Assembly: GCA_012329085.1 (NCBI GenBank)
Contig: JAAXQB010000115.1
Span: 1 to 16,380, forward strand
DNA: 16,380 nt
Reading direction: 5' to 3'
From: Methanosarcinales archaeon
GTDB lineage: Archaea; Halobacteriota; Methanosarcinia; Methanosarcinales; Methanosarcinaceae
Shown one piece after another: positions 1 to 7,680 of the stretch (positions are counted from its first letter, which is position 1; each line of letters starts with the position of its first letter). The notes beneath the pieces were generated by a model. That model saw only the letters and a program-made list of their open reading frames with translations. It was not told where the DNA came from and did not search any database. A program made the position numbers and the translations under genes.

Positions 1-163
1 ATATTTATCTTTTTGGTTTGAACTTGATGTGCAAAATTTGTAGTATTTATTGGTAAATTATTGTCTGTGAGTTGCCTTATTTGAACATATTTATATTTTT
101 GGTTTGAACTTGATGTGTAAAATAGGCAAGATTTATTGGTAAATTATTGTCTGTGAGTTGCCT
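1..163. repeat. Two direct repeats, period 86 bp
   Basis: The stretch from base 1 recurs from base 87 with an exact offset of 86. The block TTGGTTTGAACTTGATGTG and the block ATTTATTGGTAAATTATTG, followed by TCTGTGAGTTGCCT, are shared. The middle differs (about 32-45 versus 118-131). In the second copy AGGCAA (124-129) and TTGCCT (158-163) form a short inverted pair. The array may continue beyond the left edge of the window. No reading frame is evident. Its function is unknown; it could be the end of a longer tandem array or a duplicated mobile-element end. Confidence 0.8.
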
Positions 164-166
164 AAA

Positions 167-334
167 CACTCAAACTTTTCAGAATGAGTTTAAGAAAATC
201 TTTGATTTTCGAATGAATGCATGCATGGGAAAATCTTTGACAGCTCATTTGGAATAAATGAGCGTTATTCGAACGAACAAGTGTTAGTACATAATTTAGA
301 AAATTGTGTAATTGGAAACAATCTTTAATTTTCG
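167..334 (-). repeat. Palindromic-module repeat cluster (degenerate copy)
   Basis: This is a copy of the window's palindromic repeat family, mostly in reverse orientation. It holds a degenerate B module (168-189), then TTAA, then a perfect A module (GAAAATC, loop TTT, GATTTTC, 194-210). Next is a C module at 243-263 (arm GCTCATTTG, loop GAA, 8 of 9 pairs). Degenerate D and E modules follow at about 283-334. A weak reading frame on the minus strand across 162-410 is a by-product of the repeat and is not called as a gene. Confidence 0.7.
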
Positions 335-427
335 TTATATACATTATACTTATTTTCACTCCATTATAAATTAATATTTTAATATTAAAAATAAACTCGC
401 TTATGCACATTCAGAATTTTTCCACCA

Positions 428-532
428 TCACTCCTTGATCTTTGATCTCTTGAATAACTGTGCTATTGAATGCAATATAATGCCAGTAAATGTAGTAAAT
501 ATTCCAATAATAAATAATAAACTCATAAGTAA
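428..532 (-). pseudogene. Remnant of a second family-2 glycosyltransferase (C-terminal end)
   Basis: On the minus strand this stretch reads LLMSLLFIIGIFTTFTGIIL and then HSIAQLFKRSKIKE before a stop. It aligns with the C-terminus of the intact glycosyltransferase just upstream (FTGIILHS is identical, residues 276-283 of that protein), and the similarity is also visible in the DNA. An in-frame stop (533-535) lies before the fragment, and no catalytic domain is present. The likely origin is a tandem duplicate of the neighbouring gene that lost everything but its last membrane segment. It could still be translated from the ATG at 526 as a 33-residue hydrophobic peptide, but there is no sign of that. 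Confidence 0.65.
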
Positions 533-575
533 TCATGCACCACATAAATAAGTACAAATAATTTATTTTAAATAC

Positions 576-1463
576 TTATCCATTCATTTTATTTTTAATA
601 ATAAGTCCCGATATTGAATGCAAAATAATTCCAGTAAATGCCATAAAACTCCCAATCATTGCTAGCATCACCATTAAGGATATTAATCCAACATTCATAT
701 TTTGTCCAAGATGGAAATCTCTTAAAAAATGTAATCCCCTCCCTATTCCAACTCCAGATATAGCTATACCAGGAACTGTAAAGTAATAAATCGGTCGATT
801 AAATTCCATATCTTTTAATACTTTTGTCAATACTTGCACTCCATGACTTATAGGATGCTCAGTTGAACAATCAACATCATATCGCACACCTATCTCAACT
901 TCAATAATCCGTAGTTTAGCAAGGGCTGCATCTACTAACATTTCACTTTCTATGCCAAATCCGCTTTGACTAAATCTAAATACTTTTGTCGCATTAGCAG
1001 TAAAAGCTCGAAATCCACTTTGAGTATCTGTCATATCAAGTCTTGAATTCAGATTGGAAAATTTATCAATAATTTTTTGCCCAACTCTGCGATATGCAGG
1101 AGTGTTTTTACAAGTTCCAGATAAATATCTACTGCCATTTACAATATCTGCTTTACCCAATATAATGGGTGCAACAAGTTTTGGAATTTCATCCGGATTA
1201 TGCTGACCGTCAGTATCCATGGTTACTATTATGTCTGTATCATTTGCTGCTAAAAAACCAGTTTTAAGGGCTACTCCTTTCCCTTTATTTTCAGAATGTT
1301 CAATAACTTCCGCACCAGCAAGCTTTGCAACTTTCACAGTACAATCAATACTACCATCATCCACAACAATTACTTTATCAACATGTTGCTTTGAACGAAG
1401 CACCATACTTCCTATTGACACTTCTTCATTATAAGCAGGCAATATAGCAATTATATGTACCAT
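576..1463 (-). CDS. Family-2 glycosyltransferase, membrane-anchored (AglJ / dolichyl-phosphate sugar synthase-like)
   Basis: This 295-residue protein probably transfers a sugar from a nucleotide sugar to a polyprenyl (dolichyl) phosphate at the cytoplasmic face of the membrane, as GT2 enzymes of the DPM1/AglJ type do in archaeal protein N-glycosylation. Visible GT2-A features are LPAYNEE at residues 8-14, VVDDGS at 33-38, the metal-binding MDTDGQH at 82-88, and the acceptor-loop signature QSGFRA at 148-153. Two hydrophobic segments follow, at about 226-246 and 258-287, and probably anchor the C-terminus. The length of about 300 residues fits the archaeal AglJ-like group. The start is the first ATG, directly before the beta strand leading to PAYNEE. 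The gene stands alone on the minus strand with a long AT-rich upstream region. A decayed copy of its 3' end lies immediately downstream. The sugar specificity cannot be read from the sequence. Confidence 0.85.
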   Translation of the reverse strand: MVHIIAILPAYNEEVSIGSMVLRSKQHVDKVIVVDDGSIDCTVKVAKLAGAEVIEHSENKGKGVALKTGFLAANDTDIIVTMDTDGQHNPDEIPKLVAPIILGKADIVNGSRYLSGTCKNTPAYRRVGQKIIDKFSNLNSRLDMTDTQSGFRAFTANATKVFRFSQSGFGIESEMLVDAALAKLRIIEVEIGVRYDVDCSTEHPISHGVQVLTKVLKDMEFNRPIYYFTVPGIAISGVGIGRGLHFLRDFHLGQNMNVGLISLMVMLAMIGSFMAFTGIILHSISGLIIKNKMNG

Positions 1464-1915
1464 ACATTCCCCATTTCCAAATCAATCAATCTAACAATTT
1501 GTGTCAATTTGCAATTTATCATTTTATATTTTCCTGCTACATGTTAATTTATAACAACATCTTATATAATATTTGCGATAATTAATATTAGATTATTGAA
1601 ATATATAACAACAGATAATAAATAACATTTATAAAAATAATAATTAAATATTAAAATTAAAATATTTAGATAAACATCAACATTACCTTGTATTTACTAT
1701 TCTGTATTTAATGGAGTGGATATCCGCTTTACCATAAATATTATTATTAAAATATATAATTAAATAAATAATTATATATGGAACATTTTATTTATCATAT
1801 TATCAAAATATATTGCCCTTAAATTACGCAGATGGAATATAAAAAATATATGTTAATGTTGTATTCCAAATACAAAAAATTTTATAATTTCTTGTAAATA
1901 AGTTGCAAAAAAAAC

Positions 1916-1936
1916 ACTCGTTCATTCTGAATGAGT
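1916..1936. repeat. Solo C-type palindromic module
   Basis: This is a 21-base hairpin with arm ACTCGTTCA, loop TTC and arm TGAATGAGT. Eight of nine pairs match and the ninth is a G-T. It is an isolated member of the family found in arrays elsewhere in the window, about 130 bases upstream of larB. Confidence 0.75.
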
Positions 1937-2023
1937 TTTTGAAAACATTTCTAAATAAAATTTTGTATAAATGCCAATAGACTGAAAAAATAATTACATA
2001 AAGTTAGAAAGTATGCACAATAC

Positions 2024-2045
2024 CTAAATAGTTGCGAGTATTTAG
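2024..2045. promoter_or_regulatory. Perfect 7-bp inverted repeat upstream of larB (possible operator)
   Basis: CTAAATA and TATTTAG are separated by 8 bases (GTTGCGAG) and end 16 bases before the larB ATG. The position and symmetry suit a binding site for a dimeric regulator of the larB-purK transcript. AT-rich DNA throws up such repeats by chance, so this is only a candidate. Confidence 0.35.
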
Positions 2046-2061
2046 ATATAATAAGATTTGA

Positions 2062-2829
2062 ATGAAAAAAATTTTAAAAGCATTAGTAAATAAAGAGATT
2101 GATATTGATACTGCACATAATCAATTGCAATTGCAAAGCATAAAAAAAATATCAGATATTGCAAAACTTGATATGTGCCGAGAGGAACGAACCGGTGCAC
2201 CAGAGGCAATTCTTGCAGAAAATAAAGATTCAAAGGATGTTAAGAGACTTGCACTTGCAATGGTAGAAGAAAAAGGATATGTTTTAATTACACGAGTTAA
2301 AAAAGAGGATGAATTAGAGTTGAGAAACATTCCAGAAATGTATGATATAATTCATAATAAAAAAGCTAAAACAATTATTATTAAAAAAAAAGAACATAAA
2401 TTTAAAAAAGCAGGAACAATTGGTGTGCTTTCTGCTGGAACCGCCGATATAGCAGTAGCAGAAGAAGTTGTTGAAACGGCATTTGTTATGGGATGCGATG
2501 TTATAAAATCTTATGATGTGGGAGTTGCGGGCATGCATAGATTATATGAACCACTTCTTGAAATGGTCACAAAAAATGTATGTGCAATAGTTGTTGTTGC
2601 AGGGATGGATGCCGTGTTGCCGATTGTTGTATCGGGAAATACAGACATTCCAGTTATTGGAGTTCCAACTTCTGTTGGATATGGAATGGGAAAAGATGGC
2701 GTGGCAGGACTTATGACAATGCTTCAATCATGTTCGCCAGGGCTTGCTGTCATGAATATTGATAATGGATTTGGAGCAGGGGTATTTGCAGGACTTATTG
2801 CAAAACAAAAATGGGGTGAGATGAAATGA
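2062..2829 (+). CDS. larB: LarB-type (PurE-related) carboxylase, nickel-pincer cofactor biosynthesis
   Basis: LarB carboxylates and hydrolyses nicotinic acid adenine dinucleotide to pyridinium-3,5-biscarboxylic acid mononucleotide, the first step of nickel-pincer nucleotide synthesis. This 255-residue protein has the family layout: an N-terminal region with LDMCREERTGAPEAI at 36-50, then a PurE-like domain with SAGTADIAVAEE (124-135), DVGVAGMHRL (152-161), VAGMDAVLPIVV (179-190), PTSVGYG (202-208) and SCSPGLAVMNIDNGFGAG (223-240). Length matches LarB and exceeds that of PurE (about 160). The start gives the normal N-terminus, but no strong ribosome binding site precedes it. The stop overlaps the purK start by 4 bases. 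That pairing is notable because PurK normally partners PurE; LarB proteins have often been annotated as AIR carboxylase. I favour LarB on the motifs; the pathway it serves here is less certain. Confidence 0.88.
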   Translation: MKKILKALVNKEIDIDTAHNQLQLQSIKKISDIAKLDMCREERTGAPEAILAENKDSKDVKRLALAMVEEKGYVLITRVKKEDELELRNIPEMYDIIHNKKAKTIIIKKKEHKFKKAGTIGVLSAGTADIAVAEEVVETAFVMGCDVIKSYDVGVAGMHRLYEPLLEMVTKNVCAIVVVAGMDAVLPIVVSGNTDIPVIGVPTSVGYGMGKDGVAGLMTMLQSCSPGLAVMNIDNGFGAGVFAGLIAKQKWGEMK

Positions 2830-3941
2830 AAATAGGCATAATCGGTGGCGGTCAATTGAGCATGATGTCGTCCAAAGTCGCAAAAAAACAAGGGTTTCAC
2901 ATTACAATACTTGATCCAACTCATAGGTGCCCTGCTTCAATGTTCGCAAATGAGCAAATAATTGGTAATTTTTATGACAAAGAAAAGATAACAGAGCTTG
3001 TTCGGAAAAGTGATGTCACGACTTTCGATATTGAACATATCGATGTGGAAATTTTAAAAGAATTGGAATTAGAAGGGCATAAAATTTACCCATCTCCAAA
3101 GACTCTTGAAATTATACAAAATAAATTATGGCAAAATGATTTTCTTAAAAATAAAAATATTCCAATCCCAAAATATATGAAAGTTGAGGATGCAAAATCT
3201 ATTGCTTATGCAGGAAAAAGGTTTGGACATCCAATTGTATTAAAAAGATGCAAAGGTGGGTATGATGGTAAAGGAAATTTTCTTATTAGGGATGAACGAC
3301 AAATAGAAGATGCATTAAATGTATTGTCTAATGATTTTGGTTTGATTGTGGAAGAATGTATTAAGTTTGATAAAGAAATTGCATTAATGGTTGCAAAAGA
3401 TATAGAAGGTAATATAAAATGTCATCCTGTGGTTGAATCTATTCATAAAGAGGGGGTGTGTCATAAAACGATTGCTCCATTAGATTGTAATAATGAAATT
3501 CATGTGTATGCAAAAAATATTGCTGTAAATATTGTAAAAGAGTTTGAAGGTGCAGGTATTTTTGGGATTGAAATGTTTCTTATTGGAGATGAAGTATTAG
3601 TAAATGAAATAGCCCCAAGACCGCACAATTCTGGACACTATACAATAGAAGCATGCGAAACTTCACAATTTGAACAACATATTCGTGCAATTGCAGGTTT
3701 GCCACTTGGTAATACTGACCTTAAAACTCCGGCAGTTATGATTAATTTATTTGGGGATGTGCCTCTAACAAGTATGCAGGAATTATTAATGGTTTCTGGG
3801 GTAGCTGTGCATTTATATGGGAAAAAAATAGCGAGACCTGGGAGAAAGATGGGGCATATAACTATTATTGATGAAAGTATTGAGAAAGCGATTAAAAAGG
3901 CAGAAAGTATTGAAAAGGCGATACTTAATCCATTGTATTAA
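2826..3941 (+). CDS. purK: N5-carboxyaminoimidazole ribonucleotide synthase (PurK)
   Basis: PurK is a cytoplasmic ATP-grasp enzyme that makes N5-CAIR from AIR, bicarbonate and ATP in de novo purine synthesis. The 371-residue product has the N-terminal GGGQL (7-11), the FDIEHIDVEIL region (67-77), the ATP-grasp loop KRCKGGYDGKGN (140-151), the EECIKFDKEIALMVA strand (176-190), and the metal/ATP segment NEIAPRPHNSGHYTIEA (260-276). The C-terminal KMGHITI (341-347) is the usual PurK ending motif. Length is typical. Translation is probably coupled to larB: the start codon overlaps the larB stop as ATGA, and GGTGA at 2815-2819 provides a good ribosome binding site. No purE is visible in the window. 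The C-terminus carries a small repeat, with two copies of ESIEKAI (350-356 and 360-366), which looks like minor slippage. Confidence 0.93.
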   Translation: MKIGIIGGGQLSMMSSKVAKKQGFHITILDPTHRCPASMFANEQIIGNFYDKEKITELVRKSDVTTFDIEHIDVEILKELELEGHKIYPSPKTLEIIQNKLWQNDFLKNKNIPIPKYMKVEDAKSIAYAGKRFGHPIVLKRCKGGYDGKGNFLIRDERQIEDALNVLSNDFGLIVEECIKFDKEIALMVAKDIEGNIKCHPVVESIHKEGVCHKTIAPLDCNNEIHVYAKNIAVNIVKEFEGAGIFGIEMFLIGDEVLVNEIAPRPHNSGHYTIEACETSQFEQHIRAIAGLPLGNTDLKTPAVMINLFGDVPLTSMQELLMVSGVAVHLYGKKIARPGRKMGHITIIDESIEKAIKKAESIEKAILNPLY

Positions 3942-4251
3942 TAATTTTTTAAAGAAAATGAATTTAATAGAATATTATATTTTAGATGAAAATATAAAAT
4001 TAAGTGCCAAAATTATTTAAATTTACAAATTACGAGAAATTGAAAAAATTCTCTCAATATATAATAAACGCTTGTTTTATTCGAGAACGAGCAAACGCTC
4101 ATTTGTCCCAAATAAGCTTTACAAATTGTATAATGTGAAAAAAATAGGTATAATTCTGTATCATAAAAATAAAGAAATTATGCTTTACACATAATAAAAA
4201 CGAAAAAATACAATCCATTCATTTTGAATGACTCAATAAAAATAAAAACGC
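3942..4251. other. Intergenic region with palindromic modules before the mmp operon
   Basis: These 310 bases carry no gene. They hold an E-type hairpin (4033-4054), two C-type hairpins (about 4069-4092, imperfect, and 4097-4117), a D-like stretch (about 4119-4135) and a truncated C core (4215-4232). The promoter of the mmp operon should lie in the AT-rich remainder, but I cannot pick a convincing TATA box. No clear Shine-Dalgarno precedes mmp5. Confidence 0.65.
4097..4117. repeat. C-type palindromic module
   Basis: Arm GCTCATTTG, loop TCC, arm CAAATAAGC; eight of nine positions pair. It is preceded directly by an imperfect module at 4069-4092, so two modules lie side by side upstream of the mmp operon. 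Confidence 0.75.
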
Positions 4252-4713
4252 ATGGTAAAAGTTATAATTTATCCAACAACAAGTTTAATTTTATCAGACC
4301 TTGTTGCAAGATTTGGACATGAGCCTCTTGCAATGATGAATCAAATTCGAGATAAAATAACAACAATAGGAGTGGATTCACCGCCATTGAATATCACCCC
4401 AGAAGATCCAAAAAAAGGACTTAAATATGCCGCAATTGAAGTTCCAGCAGGAGTGCGGGGCAGAATGTCTCTTGTAGGACCTCTTATCGAACATGCCGAA
4501 GCTGCAATCATTGTAAATAAAACACCAACAAGTTTTGGTTGCATGGGATGTGCTAGAACAAATGAACTTACAAAATATCTTATACGAAAAAGAGACATAC
4601 CAATAATTGAATTTAATTATCCTACATCAGAAGAAGAGGGCAAAGAATTTGTGTATGGAATTGCAAAATTTTTAAAATCTTTAAAAGTTAAAGATGGGAG
4701 TGAGAAAAAATGA
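4252..4713 (+). CDS. mmp5: Methanogenesis marker protein 5
   Basis: This 153-residue protein matches the methanogenesis marker 5 family, found essentially only in organisms with methyl-coenzyme M reductase. Recognisable stretches are [20 protein letters not shown] at 6-25, [20 protein letters not shown] at 42-61, [18 protein letters not shown] at 63-80, and a CxxC-containing segment [12 protein letters not shown] at 95-106. Cys97 and Cys100 could bind metal or an iron-sulfur cluster, but the molecular role of MMP5 is not established. It opens a four-gene operon and overlaps mmp15 by 4 bases (ATGA), so it is probably coupled to MCR maturation or activation. The start is the only ATG that gives the full family N-terminus. 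No strong ribosome binding site is visible. Confidence 0.93.
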   Translation: MVKVIIYPTTSLILSDLVARFGHEPLAMMNQIRDKITTIGVDSPPLNITPEDPKKGLKYAAIEVPAGVRGRMSLVGPLIEHAEAAIIVNKTPTSFGCMGCARTNELTKYLIRKRDIPIIEFNYPTSEEEGKEFVYGIAKFLKSLKVKDGSEKK

Positions 4714-5939
4714 GTGTAAAAGTCGCACTTGTTTCATGTGGGTCTGAATATGGGGGTGTGCAATCAGAACTCGAATCCGCCGCAAAAACAGTAGATGCAA
4801 AATTTATTTATCCTGAAATAGATGTTGCATCTCTTGATACAATAGGCGCTGATTTTGGACTTGATGTTGCAAGTTCAGATTTAAAACTTATGATGGCTCG
4901 TGCAAAATCAATTGTAGATGGAATGATTGAAGTAGATGGTGTATTTATAACTACTTGTTTTAGATGTGCAGAGGGTGCTATTGTTAGAAATGAAGTTAGG
5001 CGATATATAAGCGATAATACAGATTTACCAGTTATAAGCTATTCATTTACAGAGCGAACAACAGCATCGACATTGCTTACACGAATGGAAGCATTAACAA
5101 CAGTTGCAAGACGAAAGCATATGCTTGCAATAGAAGTTCAAAAAGGAATTACAGCAGGAATTGATTCTGGTTCTACTACAACAAAATCCGTCATCATGAA
5201 AGATAATGAGATTGTTGGAAGTGGATGGGTTCCTACAACTAAGGTTTTAGAAAGTGCAGAAAAAGCATTTGATACTGCATTAAAAGAAGCAAATCTTACA
5301 CGAGAAGATGTGCAAGAGATTGGAACCACTGGATATGGACGATTTTTAATTGGTGAGCATTTAAATGCAAAATTAATTCAAGAAGAAATCACAGTCAATT
5401 CAAAGGGAGCCGTATATCTTGCAGATGCACAAAAAGGGCATGCTACTGTTATTGATATTGGTGGAATGGATAATAAAGCAATTTCAGTATATAATGGAAT
5501 TCCCGGAATGTTTACAATGGGGGGAATTTGTGCAGGTGCATCAGGTAGATTTTTAGATATGACTTCAAAGAGAATTGGAGTAAAAATAACAGAGCTTGGA
5601 GCACTTGCTGTAAAAGGAATGCAAAAAAATGTAGCAATGAATAGTTATTGTATAGTATTTGGAATTCAATCTCTTGTAAATTCATTATCAAAGGGTTCAT
5701 CACCAGAAGATGTTGCAGCTGCGGCGTGTTTTAGTGTAGTTGAACAAATATATGAACAACAATTACAAGAAATTGAAGTTAATGAGCCTTTAATTCTTGT
5801 TGGAGGCTCGTCTCTTATCGAAGGAGTTTCAAAAGCACTTTCGGAGATGCTTAATATAAAAGTTGTTGTTCCAAAAAATTCACATTTAATTGGTGCAGTT
5901 GGCGCAGCACTTCTTGTATCAAGTTATATAAAGGAGTGA
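4710..5939 (+). CDS. mmp15: Methanogenesis marker protein 15 (BadF/HgdC-type activase ATPase)
   Basis: MMP15 belongs to the BadF/BadG/HgdC activase superfamily, whose members use ATP hydrolysis and a [4Fe-4S] cluster to push low-potential electrons into a partner. The 409-residue protein has an N-terminal extension (about 1-145) with TTCFRC (Cys83, Cys86), then the ASKHA ATPase core: [11 protein letters not shown] (150-160), TGYGR (207-211), DIGGMDNK (249-256), [13 protein letters not shown] (271-283), NSYCIVFG (311-318) and GGSS (365-368). Cys274 and Cys314 sit where the cluster-binding cysteines of HgdC-type activases lie. By inference it powers a reductive step on MCR or cofactor F430; direct evidence for MMP15 is limited. 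It is in a tight operon, with GGGAGTGAG at 4696-4704 as ribosome binding site. Confidence 0.93.
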   Translation: MSVKVALVSCGSEYGGVQSELESAAKTVDAKFIYPEIDVASLDTIGADFGLDVASSDLKLMMARAKSIVDGMIEVDGVFITTCFRCAEGAIVRNEVRRYISDNTDLPVISYSFTERTTASTLLTRMEALTTVARRKHMLAIEVQKGITAGIDSGSTTTKSVIMKDNEIVGSGWVPTTKVLESAEKAFDTALKEANLTREDVQEIGTTGYGRFLIGEHLNAKLIQEEITVNSKGAVYLADAQKGHATVIDIGGMDNKAISVYNGIPGMFTMGGICAGASGRFLDMTSKRIGVKITELGALAVKGMQKNVAMNSYCIVFGIQSLVNSLSKGSSPEDVAAAACFSVVEQIYEQQLQEIEVNEPLILVGGSSLIEGVSKALSEMLNIKVVVPKNSHLIGAVGAALLVSSYIKE

Positions 5940-5943
5940 AATT

Positions 5944-6627
5944 ATGGATCCATTAGAGGTATTTAAAGTTGAAACCACCATTGAATCCGAATCTGAACCA
6001 TACAGGGATATTATAAGCACCATTATATCAGATCTTGCCGTAGCACGAACAATTGGAAGATTGCATGCAATTGTAAAACCAGAAATTATGCTATTTCAAA
6101 TGGTATTAATTTTGCGAGAAAGACTTCCAGAAATAAAAACTATTGATTTTTCAAATATAATTGAAGGAGCTGATGGCAATGAAGTTATTATTAATATATC
6201 AGATGAAAAATATGCATCAGATTTATTAATGAAACTTTGGATTGAATATGGCAGGGAAAACATCAATCAGATTGAACGAAAAAAAATCATTGTAAATATT
6301 CAATCTCAATCCCAAAAAGACATATTAGATGAAGTCAAAAATCAAAAATTTTTTCTAACTCATTCTTCTCAAGAACGAGTGTTTACGCACATTCATTCTG
6401 AATGTGCTATAAAAAAAATTGAAAATCTTAAAGTATATGACCCAAACAAATCTCTCAAAAAAAAAATAATTGAAATGGCAATTCGTGTAGCACCAGAAGG
6501 ATTTAGGGTGCGATATCATTCATTTAAAGGCGAAGAGTTTATTTTTGTAGCAACAGAAGAAATTATGAATGATGAATGGATTAAAGAAGCACGGAAAATG
6601 CTCTATGATTTAAAAGAGGCAGAATAG
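5944..6627 (+). CDS. mmp17: Methanogenesis marker protein 17, carrying an in-frame palindromic-element insertion
   Basis: MMP17 has been found, with MMP7, MMP3, McrC and component A2, in the complex that activates methyl-coenzyme M reductase. The 227-residue product matches the family at both ends: an N-terminal half to about residue 131, and the C-terminal block IIEMAIRVAPEGFRVRYHSF at 175-194. Between them, residues 132 to about 157 are encoded by a complete copy of the repeat composite seen between genes elsewhere in the window (DNA 6337-6414). The inserted peptide includes FFLTHSSQERVFTHIHSECA (136-155). Without it the protein would be about 201 residues, closer to my recollection of the family length. 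The frame stays open, so the protein is probably functional with an extra loop. GGAG at 5933-5936 lies 7 bases before the ATG; the stop abuts the mmp7 start. Confidence 0.9.
   Translation: MDPLEVFKVETTIESESEPYRDIISTIISDLAVARTIGRLHAIVKPEIMLFQMVLILRERLPEIKTIDFSNIIEGADGNEVIINISDEKYASDLLMKLWIEYGRENINQIERKKIIVNIQSQSQKDILDEVKNQKFFLTHSSQERVFTHIHSECAIKKIENLKVYDPNKSLKKKIIEMAIRVAPEGFRVRYHSFKGEEFIFVATEEIMNDEWIKEARKMLYDLKEAE
6337..6414 (+). repeat. A-B-C palindromic composite inside mmp17
   Basis: This 78-base (26-codon) segment aligns almost end to end with the intergenic composite at 10824-10899. It has an A module (AAAAATCAAAAATTTTT), a degenerate B module (ACTCATTCT ... GAACGAGT), a TTACG linker, a perfect C hairpin at 6387-6407 (arm GCACATTCA, loop TTC, arm TGAATGTGC), and the CTATAAAA tail. 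It keeps the mmp17 frame open. Confidence 0.88.
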
Positions 6628-7551
6628 ATGGAAGTTTTACTTGAACCATATATTTATGAAGGTGGTGCATATAAACATGGGCTTATTATCGAACTGTTAG
6701 AAGACCTTGGGGGATATTTGGTGCAAAAAATACCATCGGGGTCTGAAATTATGCTTATTCTGTTAATTCCAAAAGATGATATTCAGCATATAGAAAAACT
6801 TGCAAAAAAAATGCTGGGAACTCTTGTAAAATCACAATTAACAGGAGTTGAAGTTGCAGTTATATCACCCACTCTTGCGTCTCATCATCTTCCACATTCC
6901 TCATGTGATATAGCAGAGCATTTAAGGCGAGATGGTGCTAATACAAATATGATTGGACTTGCACGAGGCATGGGACGAAATGTTTCATTGTCTCTTGATT
7001 ATGAAAGAAAGCTTATTAATGAGCATGATATAGCATTATTTACACTTGGAAATTTTAGTGATTGCATCATAAACAAAAAACCGAAACTTTTTAATGGGAT
7101 AAAGATTCCAATTGTTGTTACTGGTTTTCCAATTATCAGCGTAGAGGACATTTCAGGTGCTACTGTTTATGTTGAAAATCTTGGGAGAACTTCACATCGT
7201 TTGCGAAAAAAGAATGAATTATCTGCATTGGACAATATGAATAAAAAGGTAAGTTTATTGGTAGAAAAAATGCGAGAAGACCTTTCAAGAGATCCACTTA
7301 CTATTTTACCTGCACGAGTTATGAATGAAATTCAAAATCAAATTCCAGAGATTAATGATGCTTTTACGCCTTCAAGTGTGACACTTCAATTGGATGGATT
7401 GCGAGTAAAATTGCCGTATGATGAATATCATGAGAGAGTTGGCAATATTGAGTTTGACGAGGGGTTTATATTGTCAGATAAAGCAGAAATTAGTAGGTCA
7501 AAGATGAAAAATTATATATTAGTAAAAATGTTTAGAGAGTCTAATATGTGA
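6628..7551 (+). CDS. mmp7: Methanogenesis marker protein 7
   Basis: MMP7 is a component of the MCR activation complex, where with MMP17, MMP3, McrC and the ATPase A2 it helps deliver electrons to reduce the nickel of F430 to Ni(I). The 307-residue product carries the family's hallmark SPTLASHHLPHSSCDIAEHL at 80-99, the GLARGMGRNVSLSLDYER stretch at 110-127, and a C-terminal region ending near FDEGFILSDKAEISRSKM. His86, His87, His90 and Cys93 form a compact cluster that could bind metal; this is inferred only from the sequence. The start codon follows the mmp17 stop with no gap, and AGAGG at 6615-6619 is a good ribosome binding site. It is the last gene of the operon; mmp3, mmp6 and the A2 gene are not in this window. 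Confidence 0.93.
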   Translation: MEVLLEPYIYEGGAYKHGLIIELLEDLGGYLVQKIPSGSEIMLILLIPKDDIQHIEKLAKKMLGTLVKSQLTGVEVAVISPTLASHHLPHSSCDIAEHLRRDGANTNMIGLARGMGRNVSLSLDYERKLINEHDIALFTLGNFSDCIINKKPKLFNGIKIPIVVTGFPIISVEDISGATVYVENLGRTSHRLRKKNELSALDNMNKKVSLLVEKMREDLSRDPLTILPARVMNEIQNQIPEINDAFTPSSVTLQLDGLRVKLPYDEYHERVGNIEFDEGFILSDKAEISRSKMKNYILVKMFRESNM

Positions 7552-7572
7552 AGGGAATTTTATCTAATCATA

Positions 7573-7586
7573 TGCAATGCATTGCA
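7573..7586. promoter_or_regulatory. Perfect 14-bp palindrome TGCAATGCATTGCA
   Basis: This loopless perfect palindrome lies 22 bases after the mmp7 stop and about 90 bases from the end of the broken TOPRIM gene on the other strand. Being convergent with both genes, it is oddly placed for an operator. It could be a protein-binding site or a chance symmetry. Confidence 0.35.
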
Positions 7587-7680
7587 AAAAAGAAATTTTT
7601 ACAAAAATAAACCGTTATGGGTTGTAGAATCTATAAAATAAATTTTTTGTGAGAGTATCAAGAACTATTGAAACTAATAA

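Larger units (their letters stand above)
1464..2061. other. Gene-free AT-rich divergent intergenic region
   Basis: These 598 bases separate the leftward glycosyltransferase from rightward larB, and both promoters should lie here. Long runs are nearly pure A/T. The only GC-containing island is around 1711-1732, with an imperfect 14-base palindrome at 1715-1728 centred on GGATATCC. A degenerate palindromic module occurs at 1916-1936 and a short inverted repeat just before larB (2024-2045). I see no credible gene or RNA gene. Confidence 0.7.

Noticed and set aside
162..410. Minus-strand 82-codon frame near the left edge
   Set aside because: It runs through palindromic modules and AT-rich DNA, and its residues match translated repeat sequence (KIKDFLKLILKS) instead of a protein family.
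1715..1728. Palindrome centred on GGATATCC as an operator of the glycosyltransferase gene
   Set aside because: It lies about 250 bases upstream of the start codon with two mismatched positions; there is no support beyond symmetry.
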